Shown one piece after another: positions 1-6,671 of a stretch of 6,671 nucleotides of DNA (positions are counted from its first letter, which is position 1; every line of letters starts with the position of its first letter). Where the stretch lies: assembly GCA_018401055.1 (NCBI GenBank), contig JAGYLB010000089.1:1-6671 (forward strand). Reading direction: 5' to 3'. Under the pieces are notes generated by a model that did no database searches, was not told where the DNA came from, and worked only from the letters and a program-made list of their open reading frames with translations. Source of the DNA: Roseicyclus sp. (GTDB taxonomy: Bacteria > Pseudomonadota > Alphaproteobacteria > Rhodobacterales > Rhodobacteraceae). Position numbers and translations under genes: made by a program.

Positions 1-176
1 GTGCCCGGTAAGGAGGATCAAGAAAGGTCCAATGGAATTTTTTCCCCAACGAACGCGCGTTGGCGCCTTGGCAACGCCAGCGCTGCGCTCCGGGGTCATC
101 CTGACCTGACGCCATAAACCGCAGACCACCCATGTGGCCGCGCCATCCCGCGGGCAGGCGCTCGCCCGGCTTGCAG
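1..176. other. Left edge: unassigned, possible tail of a convergent gene
   Basis: No gene can be named here. On the plus strand a frame is open from base 1 to a TAA at 115-117 (38 codons), which could be the C-terminal end of a gene entering from the left and converging on trhO; I do not recognise its product. A second small plus frame runs from ATG at 32 to TGA at 107-109 (25 codons), with AAAGG at 23-27 in front of it. Bases 46-51 and 58-63 (CCAACG/CGTTGG) form a six-pair hairpin around AACGCG. It is not a terminator for trhO, because on the minus strand the stem is followed by A's, not T's. Bases 17-50 are noticeably richer in A/T than the flanking genes, which suggests intergenic DNA. Confidence 0.3.
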
Positions 177-1072
177 CTACCCCCGCATCTCCCCCGCGCC
201 CGCGCAAGACGGATCTGCCGCTGCCGCTCCCGGAACCGCTCCCTGTCCGCCTCGGAATATTCCTCCACGCACAGGTGACACCGCACGCCTTCCTCGAACT
301 CCGGCCGCGCCCGGTCCTCGGGCAGGATCGGCCGCCGACAGGCCCGGCACAGCTCATGGTCCAGCGTCCGCAACCCGTGCCCCACCGCCACCCGCTCGTC
401 GAACACGAAACAGCCGCCCTGCCACAGGCTGCCCTCCTCCGGCACCTCCTCCAGATATTTCAGGATGCCGCCCTTGAGGTGATAGACCTCCTCCACCCCT
501 TGCGCCTTGAGAAAGGCGGTGGATTTCTCGCAGCGGATGCCCCCGGTGCAGAACATCGCGATCCGCTTGTTGTGGAACCGGTCCTTGTTCGCCGCCCACC
601 ACGCCGGAAAATCCCGAAAGCTTTCGGTCTGCGGATCCACCGCCCCCGCGAATGTGCCGATGGCGACCTCGTAATCATTCCGCGTGTCGATCACCGCCAC
701 ATCGGGCGCGGAAATCAGCGCGTTCCAATCGGCGGGCGCGACATAGCTGCCCACAAGGCTCCGCGGGTCCGTCCCCGGCACGCCCATGGTCACGATCTCG
801 CGCTTGATCCGCACCTTCATCTTGCCAAAGGGCATCGCGTCGGCGGGGCTTTCCTTCCACTCCAGATCGGCGCAGCCGGGCAGGGCGCGCAGATGGGCCA
901 GCACCGCATCCACCCCCGCCCGCGTCCCGGCGATGGTGCCGTTGACCCCCTCCTGCGCCAGCAAAAGCGTGCCGCGCACCCCCTCAGCCTCGCACAGCGC
1001 CAAGAGCGGCCCGCGCAAGCCTGCGGGGTCGGGAAATGCGGTGAATTTGTAAAGGGCGGACACGATCATCAT
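177..1072 (-). CDS. trhO: tRNA uridine-34 hydroxylase TrhO (rhodanese-like, formerly UPF0176/YceA); 3' end probably frameshifted
   Basis: TrhO catalyses O2-dependent 5-hydroxylation of wobble uridine 34 in tRNA; despite the rhodanese fold its known role is not sulfur transfer. Starting at the tandem ATG at 1072, the N-terminal domain carries [19 protein letters not shown] and [15 protein letters not shown]. The rhodanese domain has VIDTRNDYE, and the active loop CTGGIRC places the catalytic Cys at about residue 175 and a second Cys at 181. A C-terminal zinc-ribbon-like pair follows, C242-x2-C245 and C265-x2-C268, then an Arg-rich helix ending in RARG. Frame and motifs are continuous from 1072 to about 197. 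As sequenced, no stop follows and the frame stays open to base 1. Adding one G in the run at 191-195 would give RARGEMRG and a TAG at 177-179, a normal family length near 297 residues, so I place the end there. The start has only a weak Shine-Dalgarno (GGCGG). Divergent from pncA. Confidence 0.88.
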
Positions 1073-1112
1073 GACCGCCAGATACGCCGTTGCATGGGGC
1101 CGCTCAACCCGT

Positions 1113-1136
1113 AGGGTGGGCAATCATGCCCACCTT
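1113..1136. repeat. REP-like perfect hairpin in the pncA leader
   Basis: GGTGGGCA at 1115-1122 pairs perfectly with TGCCCACC at 1127-1134 around the four-base loop ATCA. One G-T wobble and one A-T pair extend the stem to 1113-1136. GTAGGGTGGGC followed by GCCCACC resembles a dispersed intergenic palindrome that I recall from many proteobacterial genomes; that family assignment is from memory and unchecked. It lies seven bases before the GGAGG of pncA. If transcribed from the plus strand, the hairpin would sit just upstream of the ribosome-binding site. Confidence 0.6.
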
Positions 1137-1152
1137 CCGACCGGAGGCCCCG
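1137..1152 (+). promoter_or_regulatory. Ribosome-binding site that fixes the pncA start
   Basis: GGAGG at 1143-1147 stands five bases before the ATG at 1153. The same frame is open upstream to an ATG at 1090, but that start has no Shine-Dalgarno and would translate through the hairpin at 1113-1136, so 1153 is the better start. The 13 bases CCGACCGGAGGCC at 1137-1149 recur exactly before pncB, in the same register to its ATG. Confidence 0.75.
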
Positions 1153-1758
1153 ATGAACGACGCCACCCACGCCCTTCTCGTCATCGACGTGCAAAACGAT
1201 TTCTGCCCCGGCGGCGCGCTCGCCGTGCCGGATGGCGACAGCATCATCCCCGGCATCAACGCGCTGATGGATGATTTCGCCGCCGTCATCCTGACGCAAG
1301 ACTGGCACCCGTCGGGCCACCTGTCCTTCGCCAGCCAGCACCGGGGCCGCGCGCCGATGGAACTGACCCAGATGCCCTATGGTCCGCAGGTGCTCTGGCC
1401 CGACCATTGCGTGCAAGGCACACCGGGCGCGGCCTTTCACCCCGGCCTGCGCAGCGACCGCGCCGATCTGATCTTGCGCAAGGGGTTCCGCCGCCAGATC
1501 GACAGCTACTCCGCCTTTTTCGAGAACGACAAGACCACGCCCACCGGGCTCGAGGGCTATCTGCGCACACGCGGCATCACGGCCCTGACGCTGACAGGCC
1601 TCGCCACCGATTTTTGCGTGAACTATTCGGCGGTCGATGCCGCACGGCTTGGTTTCGCCGTGACGGTGCGGCAAGACCTCTGCCGCGCCATCGATTTCGA
1701 CGGATCTCTGACTGCCGCCCAAGACGGCATGGCGCAGGCGGGCGTCACGCTCGCCTGA
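1153..1758 (+). CDS. pncA: Nicotinamidase PncA
   Basis: PncA hydrolyses nicotinamide to nicotinate and ammonia in cytoplasmic NAD salvage. The 201-residue product has the normal family length and every key motif. VIDVQNDFCPGG carries the catalytic Asp at residue 12, LRKGF the Lys at 110, and GLATDFCV the nucleophilic Cys at 155, with the preceding Ala-Thr at the usual cis-peptide position. The metal site is seen in QDWHPSGH (Asp50, His52, His56) and in WPDHCVQGTPG (His85). The reading frame is clean from end to end. It is divergent from trhO with 80 bases between starts, and convergent with the yedE-like gene with only six bases between stop codons, so no separate terminator fits there. Its product nicotinate is the substrate of PncB, encoded at the right end of the window. 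Related cysteine hydrolases such as isochorismatases lack this full set of motifs, so the assignment is firm. Confidence 0.96.
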   Translation: MNDATHALLVIDVQNDFCPGGALAVPDGDSIIPGINALMDDFAAVILTQDWHPSGHLSFASQHRGRAPMELTQMPYGPQVLWPDHCVQGTPGAAFHPGLRSDRADLILRKGFRRQIDSYSAFFENDKTTPTGLEGYLRTRGITALTLTGLATDFCVNYSAVDAARLGFAVTVRQDLCRAIDFDGSLTAAQDGMAQAGVTLA

Positions 1759-1764
1759 CGCCGC

Positions 1765-2802
1765 TCACTCCGCCGCAACCATCCGCCCGGACGCGCGCCG
1801 CGCCAGAACTGCATCCGCCGCCACGATCCCCGCACGACCGCGGCGAACGCGATCAGCGCCGAAACCCCCAGCGTCGGCACCCCGGCCAGCCCCGCACCCA
1901 CGGTGCAACCGCCCGCCAACACGCCGCCCACGCCCATCAGCGCGGCGCCACCAAGGCTGCGCCCCATCTGCCCCGCGCTCTCGAAGCTTTCCCAGCGAAA
2001 CCGCCGCGACACCAGCGCCGCCACCAGCGCCCCCGCCAACACACCGCCGACCAGACCCGCACCGAAGCCCAGCGTCGTCACCTGCGCGGCAACGCCCCAG
2101 AACAGCGCCTCCGCCCATGGGCCGGTAAAGGCCAGCCCCTCCAGCGGGATGGCGTCAAACTCGTCATACAGCACTACCCCCGTGCCGACCCAGGCCAGCG
2201 GCACCAGCGCCCCGATCAGCGCGCCGCCCGCCAGCATCAGCGGCGACACCCGCGCCCGCAGCACGACCAGCAGGGCCAAGCCCGCGATCACCGCCGCCCA
2301 CAACCAGCCCGCGCCGGGCAGCGCGCGCGCCCAAAGGCATCGTCACCGACCCCAGCGCGACCCGCACCGGCGCCAGCGCGCCTTGCAGCGTCGCATGGGC
2401 CGCCACCGCCGCGACCAAAATGGCCACCAGCGCCCGCAAATTGCCCGAGGCCGACAGAACCGTCAGCCGCGACAGGCATCCGCGCGCCAGAACCGTGCCC
2501 AGCCCGAACATCAATCCACCCAGCACGATCCCCAGAACCGGCACCGGCTGCGCCTGAAACCTGTGCACCTCGAAACTCACCAGACCGGCGGCCACCGCGC
2601 CCTGCGTGCCCAGCACCGCCACCGCCAGCGCCAACGCCCAGACGCCCCGCGCCTCGGCCCGCTCCGCGGCCTCACCGATCAGCGCCCGCCGCAGGCAAAA
2701 CCGCGTCAGCATCGCCAGCGCGCCAAAGACCACACCGATGGCAAGGCCGAACCAGACCGAAGCCGTCTGCGGGGTCATGTCCAGACCAAGGGTTTCGAAC
2801 AT
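1765..2802 (-). pseudogene. YeeE/YedE (TsuA-like) sulfur-compound transporter, two frameshifts
   Basis: Inner-membrane protein of the YeeE/YedE family; the characterised member TsuA imports thiosulfate. ATG at 2802 is preceded by GGAG seven bases upstream. The sequence is strongly hydrophobic with many Gly/Ala-rich membrane segments. It carries the three cysteine motifs of the family: TRFC (Cys36), ARGC (Cys109) and AGGC (about residue 299), which in TsuA relay thiosulfate. The frame breaks twice. Near 2320-2333, in a GC dinucleotide run, one base is extra (or two are missing), after which translation resumes as PGAGWLWAAVIAG. Near 1829-1838 one base is missing, and the original frame returns to finish as GRMVAAE and a TGA at 1765-1767. 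The two shifts cancel, giving about 345 residues, a normal length. Sequencing error is the likely cause; as written, the membrane core and third cysteine would be lost. The substrate could be another sulfur compound. Confidence 0.8.
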
Positions 2803-3003
2803 CGCGCATCTCCGGCAGAGGCCACACAGCGGGCCATCGTGCGCAGCTAGACCGGAGCCTGCCTCCCTGCAACCTCGACCCCGAGGAGTAGTGTTCGCCG
2901 CTTGGGCCAAATCAAAAACAAGCGTTCTGCGATTTCCCCAAGACCAAACAAGACAACACCCGCACGTCCCGATCCCGGGCCACCGGTCCCTATCTTGCAG
3001 CCA
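2803..3003. other. Intergenic gap between the rlmL-like and yedE-like genes
   Basis: These 201 bases hold no gene I can support. They separate two minus-strand genes, so any yedE promoter should lie here, firing leftward. The central part (about 2905-2965) is relatively A/T-rich compared with the surrounding coding DNA, as expected for a promoter region, but no pair of -35 and -10 boxes is clear enough to mark. No T-rich hairpin terminator is visible after the rlmL-like stop at 3004. Confidence 0.5.
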
Positions 3004-4130
3004 TTAGCGGATATGCCCGCGCCAGAGCCAGACCTTGGTGCCCGAATGATCGACCGGCCCCAGAGCCTCCAACCCCAGCCCGGTCGCCTGCGCCAGCCCC
3101 ATGTCGCTGGTGATGATCCCCACCTGCCAGCCCGCAAACCGCGCCTTCAGCGTCGCGCCAAGCGCGCCATAGACGGCAAAGAGCAGCTTCCGCTCTCCGA
3201 TCCGCGCCCCATAGGGCGGATTGGTCAAAACGATCCCCGGCGCAACCCCCTCAGGCGGCATCAGGTCGCTGACCGCCTGCCGCTCGAACCGGCACAGCGC
3301 GTCGACACCCGCCCGCCCGGCATTGCCGCGCGCGCCCCGGATCGCGCCATCGTCGCGGTCGAACCCGAAAAACCGCGCTCCTTCATCTTCCCTTAAATAT
3401 GCCGGGGAGCGCGAGGGCAGGGCCCTCGCTCCCGCCCCTGCCAGATGCGCAAAGGCAAAATCCCGCGACCGTCCCGGAACCAGCCCCGCCGCGATCTCGG
3501 CCGCCTCCAGCACGATCGTCCCTGATCCGCACATCGGGTCGACGACAGCCTGCGTCCCGTCAAAGCCCATCTGCCACAGAAATCCCGCCGCCATCGTCTC
3601 GCGCAGCGGCGCCTTGCCGACGAATGTCTTGTGCCCGCGCCGATGCAGCGGCTCGCCGCTCGTGTCCAGCGACACGGTGCACAGGTCATCCTCGATCCGC
3701 GCCTTCACCACCACGGCCCCATCCGCCGCCACGGGGATGCCCGCCGCCGTGATCGCGCCGGCGATGCGCTGCACCGCCGCCTTGTCATGGTAGATCTTCG
3801 AGCGGTGGCAACTTGCCTCGACCTTGACCGGCACATCGGCGCGCAGCCAATCGCCCCAAGCCAGTTTGCGCGCCCGCTTGTCGAGCTGCGCCAGATGCAT
3901 CGCCCGAAACGCGGCCACCCGCCACAAAACCCGCACCGCGCAGCGCAAGACGCGATTGGCCCGGATGGCCTCGGGCAAGCCGCCCGTCACCTCGACCCCG
4001 CCCGGCACCTGCCGCACGCCTGCAAAGCCCGCCCGCGTGGCTTCATCGGCCAGCGGCGCCATCCAGCCGGCTGGGCCACCAGAAACACGACGCCCGGCTC
4101 CGTCACCGGGCCGGGCGCATCATCGGTCAT
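3004..4130 (-). CDS. RlmL-type 23S rRNA guanine-N2 methyltransferase (THUMP + methylase), one 5' frameshift
   Basis: SAM-dependent RNA methylase of the COG0116 family. In E. coli the equivalent half of RlmL makes m2G2445 in 23S rRNA; substrate here is inferred. Without the break the product is about 375 residues, roughly half of the bifunctional E. coli protein, so it lacks the RlmK half. A THUMP-like N-terminal domain contains AMHLAQLDKRARK and ARIEDDLCTVSLDTSGEPLH. The methylase follows, with SAM motif DPMCGSGT and catalytic motif NPPYGARIG. A 352-residue frame is open from ATG at 4062, but that start cuts the N-terminus. An ATG at 4130 reads MTDDAPGP then VVFLVAQP, and one missing base near 4065-4076 joins it to APLADEATRAGFAG. 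The ATG at 4130 lies 12 bases after the efp stop, which suggests co-transcription. A palindromic repeat lies in frame between SAM motif I and motif GFDRD. Confidence 0.85.
3381..3433. repeat. Rhodobacterales-type palindromic repeat inside the rlmL-like CDS
   Basis: CTTCATCTT (3381-3389) is followed by an A/T-rich spacer, then by a strong hairpin at 3405-3433. GGGAG (3405-3409) pairs with CTCCC (3429-3433), and CGAGGGC (3412-3418) pairs with GCCCTCG (3422-3428), with a bulged CG and a three-base loop AGG. The order CTTCATCTT, AAAATA-like spacer, CCGGGG, then a GGGC-AG-GCCC hairpin matches an abundant intergenic repeat I recall from Rhodobacteraceae. Read on the minus strand it keeps the gene open, encoding RSPAYLREDEGAR and neighbouring residues. 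Confidence 0.6.
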
Positions 4131-4142
4131 GGCAATCCGCCC

Positions 4143-4709
4143 TCAATCCTTGGCGCGTTCGACGTAGGTGTTGTCCTCGGTGTTCACCACCACACGGGTG
4201 CCCACGCCGATATGCGGCGGCACCATCACGCGCACACCATTGTCGGCCATGGCCGGCTTGTAGGAGGACGACGCCGTCTGCCCCTTGACGACCGGTTCGG
4301 TCTCCATGATCTCGACCGTCACCTTTTGCGGCAGCTCGATGGCGATTGCGACCTCGTTGTGGACCGACAGGTGCACCTGCATCCCGTCCTGCAGCCAGAC
4401 CTTGCTGTCGCCCACGACATCCTCGGTCACGGTGATCTGCTCGTAGCTTTGCGGCTCCATGAAATGGTAGCCCTCGCCATCGGCATAAAGGAAGGAATAG
4501 ACGCTGTCCTCCACATGGGCGCGCATCACGCCCTCGGTGGTTTTCCAGCGTTCGCTGACCTTGGTGCCGTTGTCGATCCGGCGCATGTCCACCTGGGTCA
4601 CGGGCGTGCCCTTGCCGGGGTGGAAATTCTCGGCCTTGAGGATGACGTAGAGAACGCCGTCCTGATCAATGACATTGCCCTTGCGCAGCTGGGACGCGAT
4701 GACCTTCAT
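4143..4709 (-). CDS. efp: Elongation factor P
   Basis: EF-P binds the ribosome between the P and E sites and promotes peptide-bond formation at polyproline stretches. The product is a full-length 188 residues with a clean frame. The N-terminal KOW-like domain (about residues 3-60) ends its modification loop in HPGKG, where Lys33 corresponds to the modified Lys34 of E. coli EF-P. The central OB domain follows, and the C-terminal domain contains the family signature around SSSYKPA and ends in [16 protein letters not shown]. The Lys at the loop tip and the divergent epmA point to beta-lysylation, not to arginine rhamnosylation. The start is fixed by GGAGG five bases before the ATG. The stop is 12 bases before the rlmL-like start, consistent with an operon. 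The partner enzyme EpmB (lysine 2,3-aminomutase) is not in this window. Confidence 0.97.
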   Translation of the reverse strand: MKVIASQLRKGNVIDQDGVLYVILKAENFHPGKGTPVTQVDMRRIDNGTKVSERWKTTEGVMRAHVEDSVYSFLYADGEGYHFMEPQSYEQITVTEDVVGDSKVWLQDGMQVHLSVHNEVAIAIELPQKVTVEIMETEPVVKGQTASSSYKPAMADNGVRVMVPPHIGVGTRVVVNTEDNTYVERAKD

Positions 4710-4798
4710 GGAAGCCTCCAGAACTTGATGCCGCTTGAGGGCCTGCCGCCCCCGCGTTAGAGGCAGCCGTTACCGCATCTGCCGCGAAAGGGCCAGCC
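4710..4798. promoter_or_regulatory. Divergent efp/epmA promoter region
   Basis: These 89 bases must drive both efp (leftward) and epmA (rightward). On the plus strand TTGAGG at 4735-4740 and TAGAGG at 4758-4763, with a 17-base spacer, make a weak candidate sigma-70-type promoter for epmA. AAAGGG at 4787-4792, six bases before the ATG at 4799, is its ribosome-binding site. On the minus strand only the GGAGG of efp is clear; no leftward promoter boxes stand out. The shared region would suit coordinated expression of EF-P and its modifying ligase. Confidence 0.35.
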
Positions 4799-5817
4799 AT
4801 GACATGGTGGGACAAGGGCACCCATGCCGACCGCCGCCCGGTGCTCATGGCGCGCAACCGGATCGTCAGCGCCATCCGCCGTTGGTTCGAGGAGCAAGGC
4901 TTTGTCGAGGTCGATCCGGCCTATCTGGTCACCTCGCCCGGCAACGAGACGCATCTGCATGCCTTCGAGACCGTGGCCATCGACGATGCCCTCACGCCCC
5001 GCACCCGCTACCTGCACACCTCGCCCGAATTTGCGATGAAAAAGCTGCTCGCGGCGGGCGAGGACAAGATCTTCACCCTCTCCCGCGTCTGGCGCAACCG
5101 TGAGGGCGGGCCGCGCCATGCGGTCGAATTCACCATGCTGGAATGGTATCGCGCCCATGCCCCCTACGAGACCCTGATGGAAGATTGCGCCGCCCTGATG
5201 CGCCTCGCAGCCAAGGCGGCAGGCACCACCCAATTCCGCCACCGCGACACCACCTGCGATCCCTTCGCCGCGCCCCGCCGCACCACGCTGGCCGGCCGAG
5301 TTCGCCCGCCACGGCATCGACCTTCTGTCAACGTTGAACGGCCCCGAACCCGACACCGCCGCGCTGGCTGCGCAACTGCTCAACGCGGGCGTCGCCCCCG
5401 GCGCGGATGACAGCTGGTCCGACCTCTTCTCGCGCGTCCTCACCGCCCGCGTGGAACCCGGCCTCGGCCCCGGCCCGGTGATCCTCGACGCCTACCCCGC
5501 CCCCGAGGCCGCACTCCGCCCGCCGCAGCCCCACCGACCCCGCGTGGCCGGGCCTTGAGGCTCTTCGCCTGTGGCGTCGAACTCGCCAACGCCTTTGGCG
5601 AGCTGACCGACGCCGCCGAACAACGCGCCCGCTTCACCGCCGACATGGACCTCAAACAGGCACTCTACGGCACCCGCTACCCGCTCGACGAAGACCTGTT
5701 GTCAGCTCTGCCGCACATGCCCCCCGCCTGCGGCTGCGGCGTGGGCCTCGACCGCCTCGTCATGCTGGCCACACACGCCCCCGCCTGTCCGACGTGCAAT
5801 GGACACCGCCTGCCTAG
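4799..5817 (+). pseudogene. epmA: EF-P--(R)-beta-lysine ligase EpmA (GenX/PoxA), multiple frameshifts
   Basis: EpmA is a class II lysyl-tRNA synthetase paralogue without the anticodon domain; it attaches beta-lysine to EF-P. Motif 2 is seen in VWRNREGGPRHAVEFTMLEW, with YLHTSPEFAMKKLL before it; later come LFACGVELANAFGELTDAAE and motif 3 GVGLDRLVMLATHAP. The frame changes five times, each by one base: extra near 5288-5293, extra near 5516-5517, missing near 5538-5541, missing near 5550-5552 and missing in the C run 5778-5782. Reading across them restores LAAEFARHGIDLL, ARRSPTD, PRVAG, LRLFACG and the end RLSDVQWTPPA with TAG at 5815-5817, giving about 339 residues, the normal length. As written, translation from 4799 leaves the family sequence near 5290 and stops near 5410, losing motif 3. 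Homology is certain; whether the gene is truly broken is not. Confidence 0.88.
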
Positions 5818-5856
5818 ACAACCGCCCGCCCCCTTGCTCTAACCTGCCCCGAGCAA

Positions 5857-5872
5857 CCGACCGGAGGCCGAC
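5857..5872 (+). promoter_or_regulatory. Ribosome-binding leader of pncB, identical to that of pncA
   Basis: CCGACCGGAGGCC at 5857-5869 contains GGAGG at 5863-5867, five bases before the ATG at 5873. The same 13 bases, in the same register, precede pncA at 1137-1149. The 55-base gap after the restored epmA stop shows no clear terminator or promoter, so pncB may be read through from epmA. Confidence 0.7.
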
Positions 5873-6671
5873 ATGGTCGACATCGCCACCCGCGTCTACA
5901 ACCACAAGTGGAAGATCGACCCGATCGTCCGCTCGCTGATCGACACGGATTTCTACAAACTGCTGATGTGCCAGTCGGTGTTCCGCAACAAACCCGACAC
6001 GACCGTCACCTTTTCCCTCATCAACCGCACCACCCGGATCCCGCTGGCCCACCTAATCGACGAGGGCGAACTCCGCGAACAACTCGACCACATCCGCACC
6101 CTGCGCCTGTCGCGCGGCGAATCCACCTGGATGCGCGGCAACACTTTCTACGGCAAGCGCCAGATGTTCCGCCCCGACTTCATGGACTGGTTCGAGCAAC
6201 TCCAACTCCCCCCCTACCACCTGATCCGCGTCGGCGATCAATACGAACTGACCTTCGAAGGCAAATGGCCCGAGGTCATGCTGTGGGAAATCCCCGCCCT
6301 CGCCGTCCTGATGGAACTCCGCTCCCGCGCCGTCCTGCGCCACATGGGCCGCTTCGAGCTGCAGGTGCTCTACGCCCGCGCCATGACCAAGCTCTGGCAA
6401 AAGGTCGAACGCCTGCAACGCATCCCGGGGCTCCGCATCGCCGATTTCGGCACCCGCCGCCGCCATTCCTTCCTCTGGCAAGACTGGTGCGTGCAGGCCA
6501 TGAGCGAGGGGCTGGGCGATGCCTTCCCCGGCACCTCCAACTGCCTCATCGCGAAAAACCGCGACCTCGAAGCCATCGGCACCAACGCCCACGAGCTTCC
6601 CATGGTCTACGCGGCGCTGGCCGACAGCGACGAGGCCCTCGCCCGCGCCCCCTATGACGTGCTGTCCGATC
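5873..6671 (+). CDS. pncB: Nicotinate phosphoribosyltransferase PncB (3' partial)
   Basis: PncB joins nicotinate to PRPP, using ATP, to make nicotinate mononucleotide in cytoplasmic NAD salvage. The visible 266 residues run in one clean frame to the right edge; family members are usually about 400-430 residues, so roughly a third is missing. The N-terminus has the family signature [12 protein letters not shown] with VTFSLINRT after it. The core contains [13 protein letters not shown] and [16 protein letters not shown], in which His198 corresponds to the histidine that is phosphorylated during catalysis in the Salmonella enzyme. [25 protein letters not shown] is split here as [10 protein letters not shown] and [10 protein letters not shown], the PRPP-side motifs. 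The ATG at 5873 is set by the GGAGG five bases upstream. It follows epmA on the same strand. Together with pncA it forms the Preiss-Handler entry route from nicotinamide. Confidence 0.95.
   Translation, partial: MVDIATRVYNHKWKIDPIVRSLIDTDFYKLLMCQSVFRNKPDTTVTFSLINRTTRIPLAHLIDEGELREQLDHIRTLRLSRGESTWMRGNTFYGKRQMFRPDFMDWFEQLQLPPYHLIRVGDQYELTFEGKWPEVMLWEIPALAVLMELRSRAVLRHMGRFELQVLYARAMTKLWQKVERLQRIPGLRIADFGTRRRHSFLWQDWCVQAMSEGLGDAFPGTSNCLIAKNRDLEAIGTNAHELPMVYAALADSDEALARAPYDVLSD

Noticed and set aside
46..63. Hairpin CCAACG/CGTTGG as a terminator for trhO
   Set aside because: On the minus strand the stem is followed by GGAAAAAATT, not a T run, and the stem is short.
804..822. CTTCATCTTGCC inside trhO, resembling the start of the Rhodobacterales repeat
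   Set aside because: It encodes the conserved TrhO residues GKMKV and no hairpin follows, so the likeness is chance.
134..1114. Plus-strand 326-codon open frame opposite trhO
   Set aside because: It is antisense to the continuous TrhO frame with all its motifs, has Pro/Arg-rich composition, and lacks a ribosome-binding site.
1090..1152. Upstream ATG at 1090 as the pncA start
   Set aside because: It has no Shine-Dalgarno, and the added 21 residues are encoded by the hairpin repeat and spacer, whereas 1153 has GGAGG at ideal spacing.
1069..1722. Minus-strand 217-codon open frame opposite pncA
   Set aside because: It is a shadow of pncA; PncA has all catalytic and metal-binding motifs on the plus strand.
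1407..2891. Plus-strand 494-codon open frame opposite the yedE-like gene and overlapping pncA
   Set aside because: Its product is a low-complexity Pro/Arg/Ala/His mix, typical of the antisense of GC-rich coding DNA. The pncA and YedE motifs account for both strands.
2910..2965. Short inverted AAATC/GATTT pair as an operator for yedE
   Set aside because: The arms are only five bases and 17 apart, expected by chance in an A/T-richer stretch.
4212..4760. Plus-strand 182-codon open frame opposite efp
   Set aside because: It is rich in His, Asp and Leu as an antisense artefact; EF-P is unambiguous on the other strand.

Overview
The window looks like a stretch of core chromosome from a GC-rich alphaproteobacterium, most likely Rhodobacterales (the Roseobacter/Rhodobacter group). 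The reasons are the strong G/C bias at third codon positions, the close fit of several proteins to what I recall of that group (TrhO, the short RlmL-type methyltransferase, EF-P with EpmA, PncA/PncB), and an intragenic palindrome that resembles an intergenic repeat common in these genomes. I see no plasmid, phage, CRISPR or defence genes.

Layout from left to right: an unexplained left edge (1-176); trhO (minus strand, tRNA U34 hydroxylation); a short divergent intergenic region with a perfect hairpin; pncA (plus, nicotinamidase); yedE/tsuA-like sulfur transporter (minus, convergent with pncA, 6 nt apart); a 201-nt gap; an RlmL-type 23S rRNA methyltransferase (minus); efp (minus, 12 nt upstream of the methyltransferase, so probably one operon); an 89-nt divergent region; epmA (plus, EF-P lysine ligase); and pncB (plus, nicotinate phosphoribosyltransferase), cut by the right edge.

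Two themes stand out. Four genes serve translation: TrhO modifies the tRNA wobble base, the RlmL-like enzyme methylates 23S rRNA, EF-P relieves proline stalling, and EpmA attaches lysine to EF-P. Two genes serve NAD salvage: PncA deamidates nicotinamide and PncB makes nicotinate mononucleotide. The salvage genes lie about 4.1 kb apart but share an identical 13-base ribosome-binding leader.

The most striking property is that the reading frame is broken in four of the seven genes. I place about nine single-base shifts, most of them in or beside short G/C runs (one in trhO, two in yedE, one in the rlmL-like gene, five in epmA). Protein motifs continue across every break in another frame. This fits uncorrected long-read sequencing error best. 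Recent gene decay is the alternative, and would matter most for epmA because its substrate gene efp is intact. I found no convincing new biological system.
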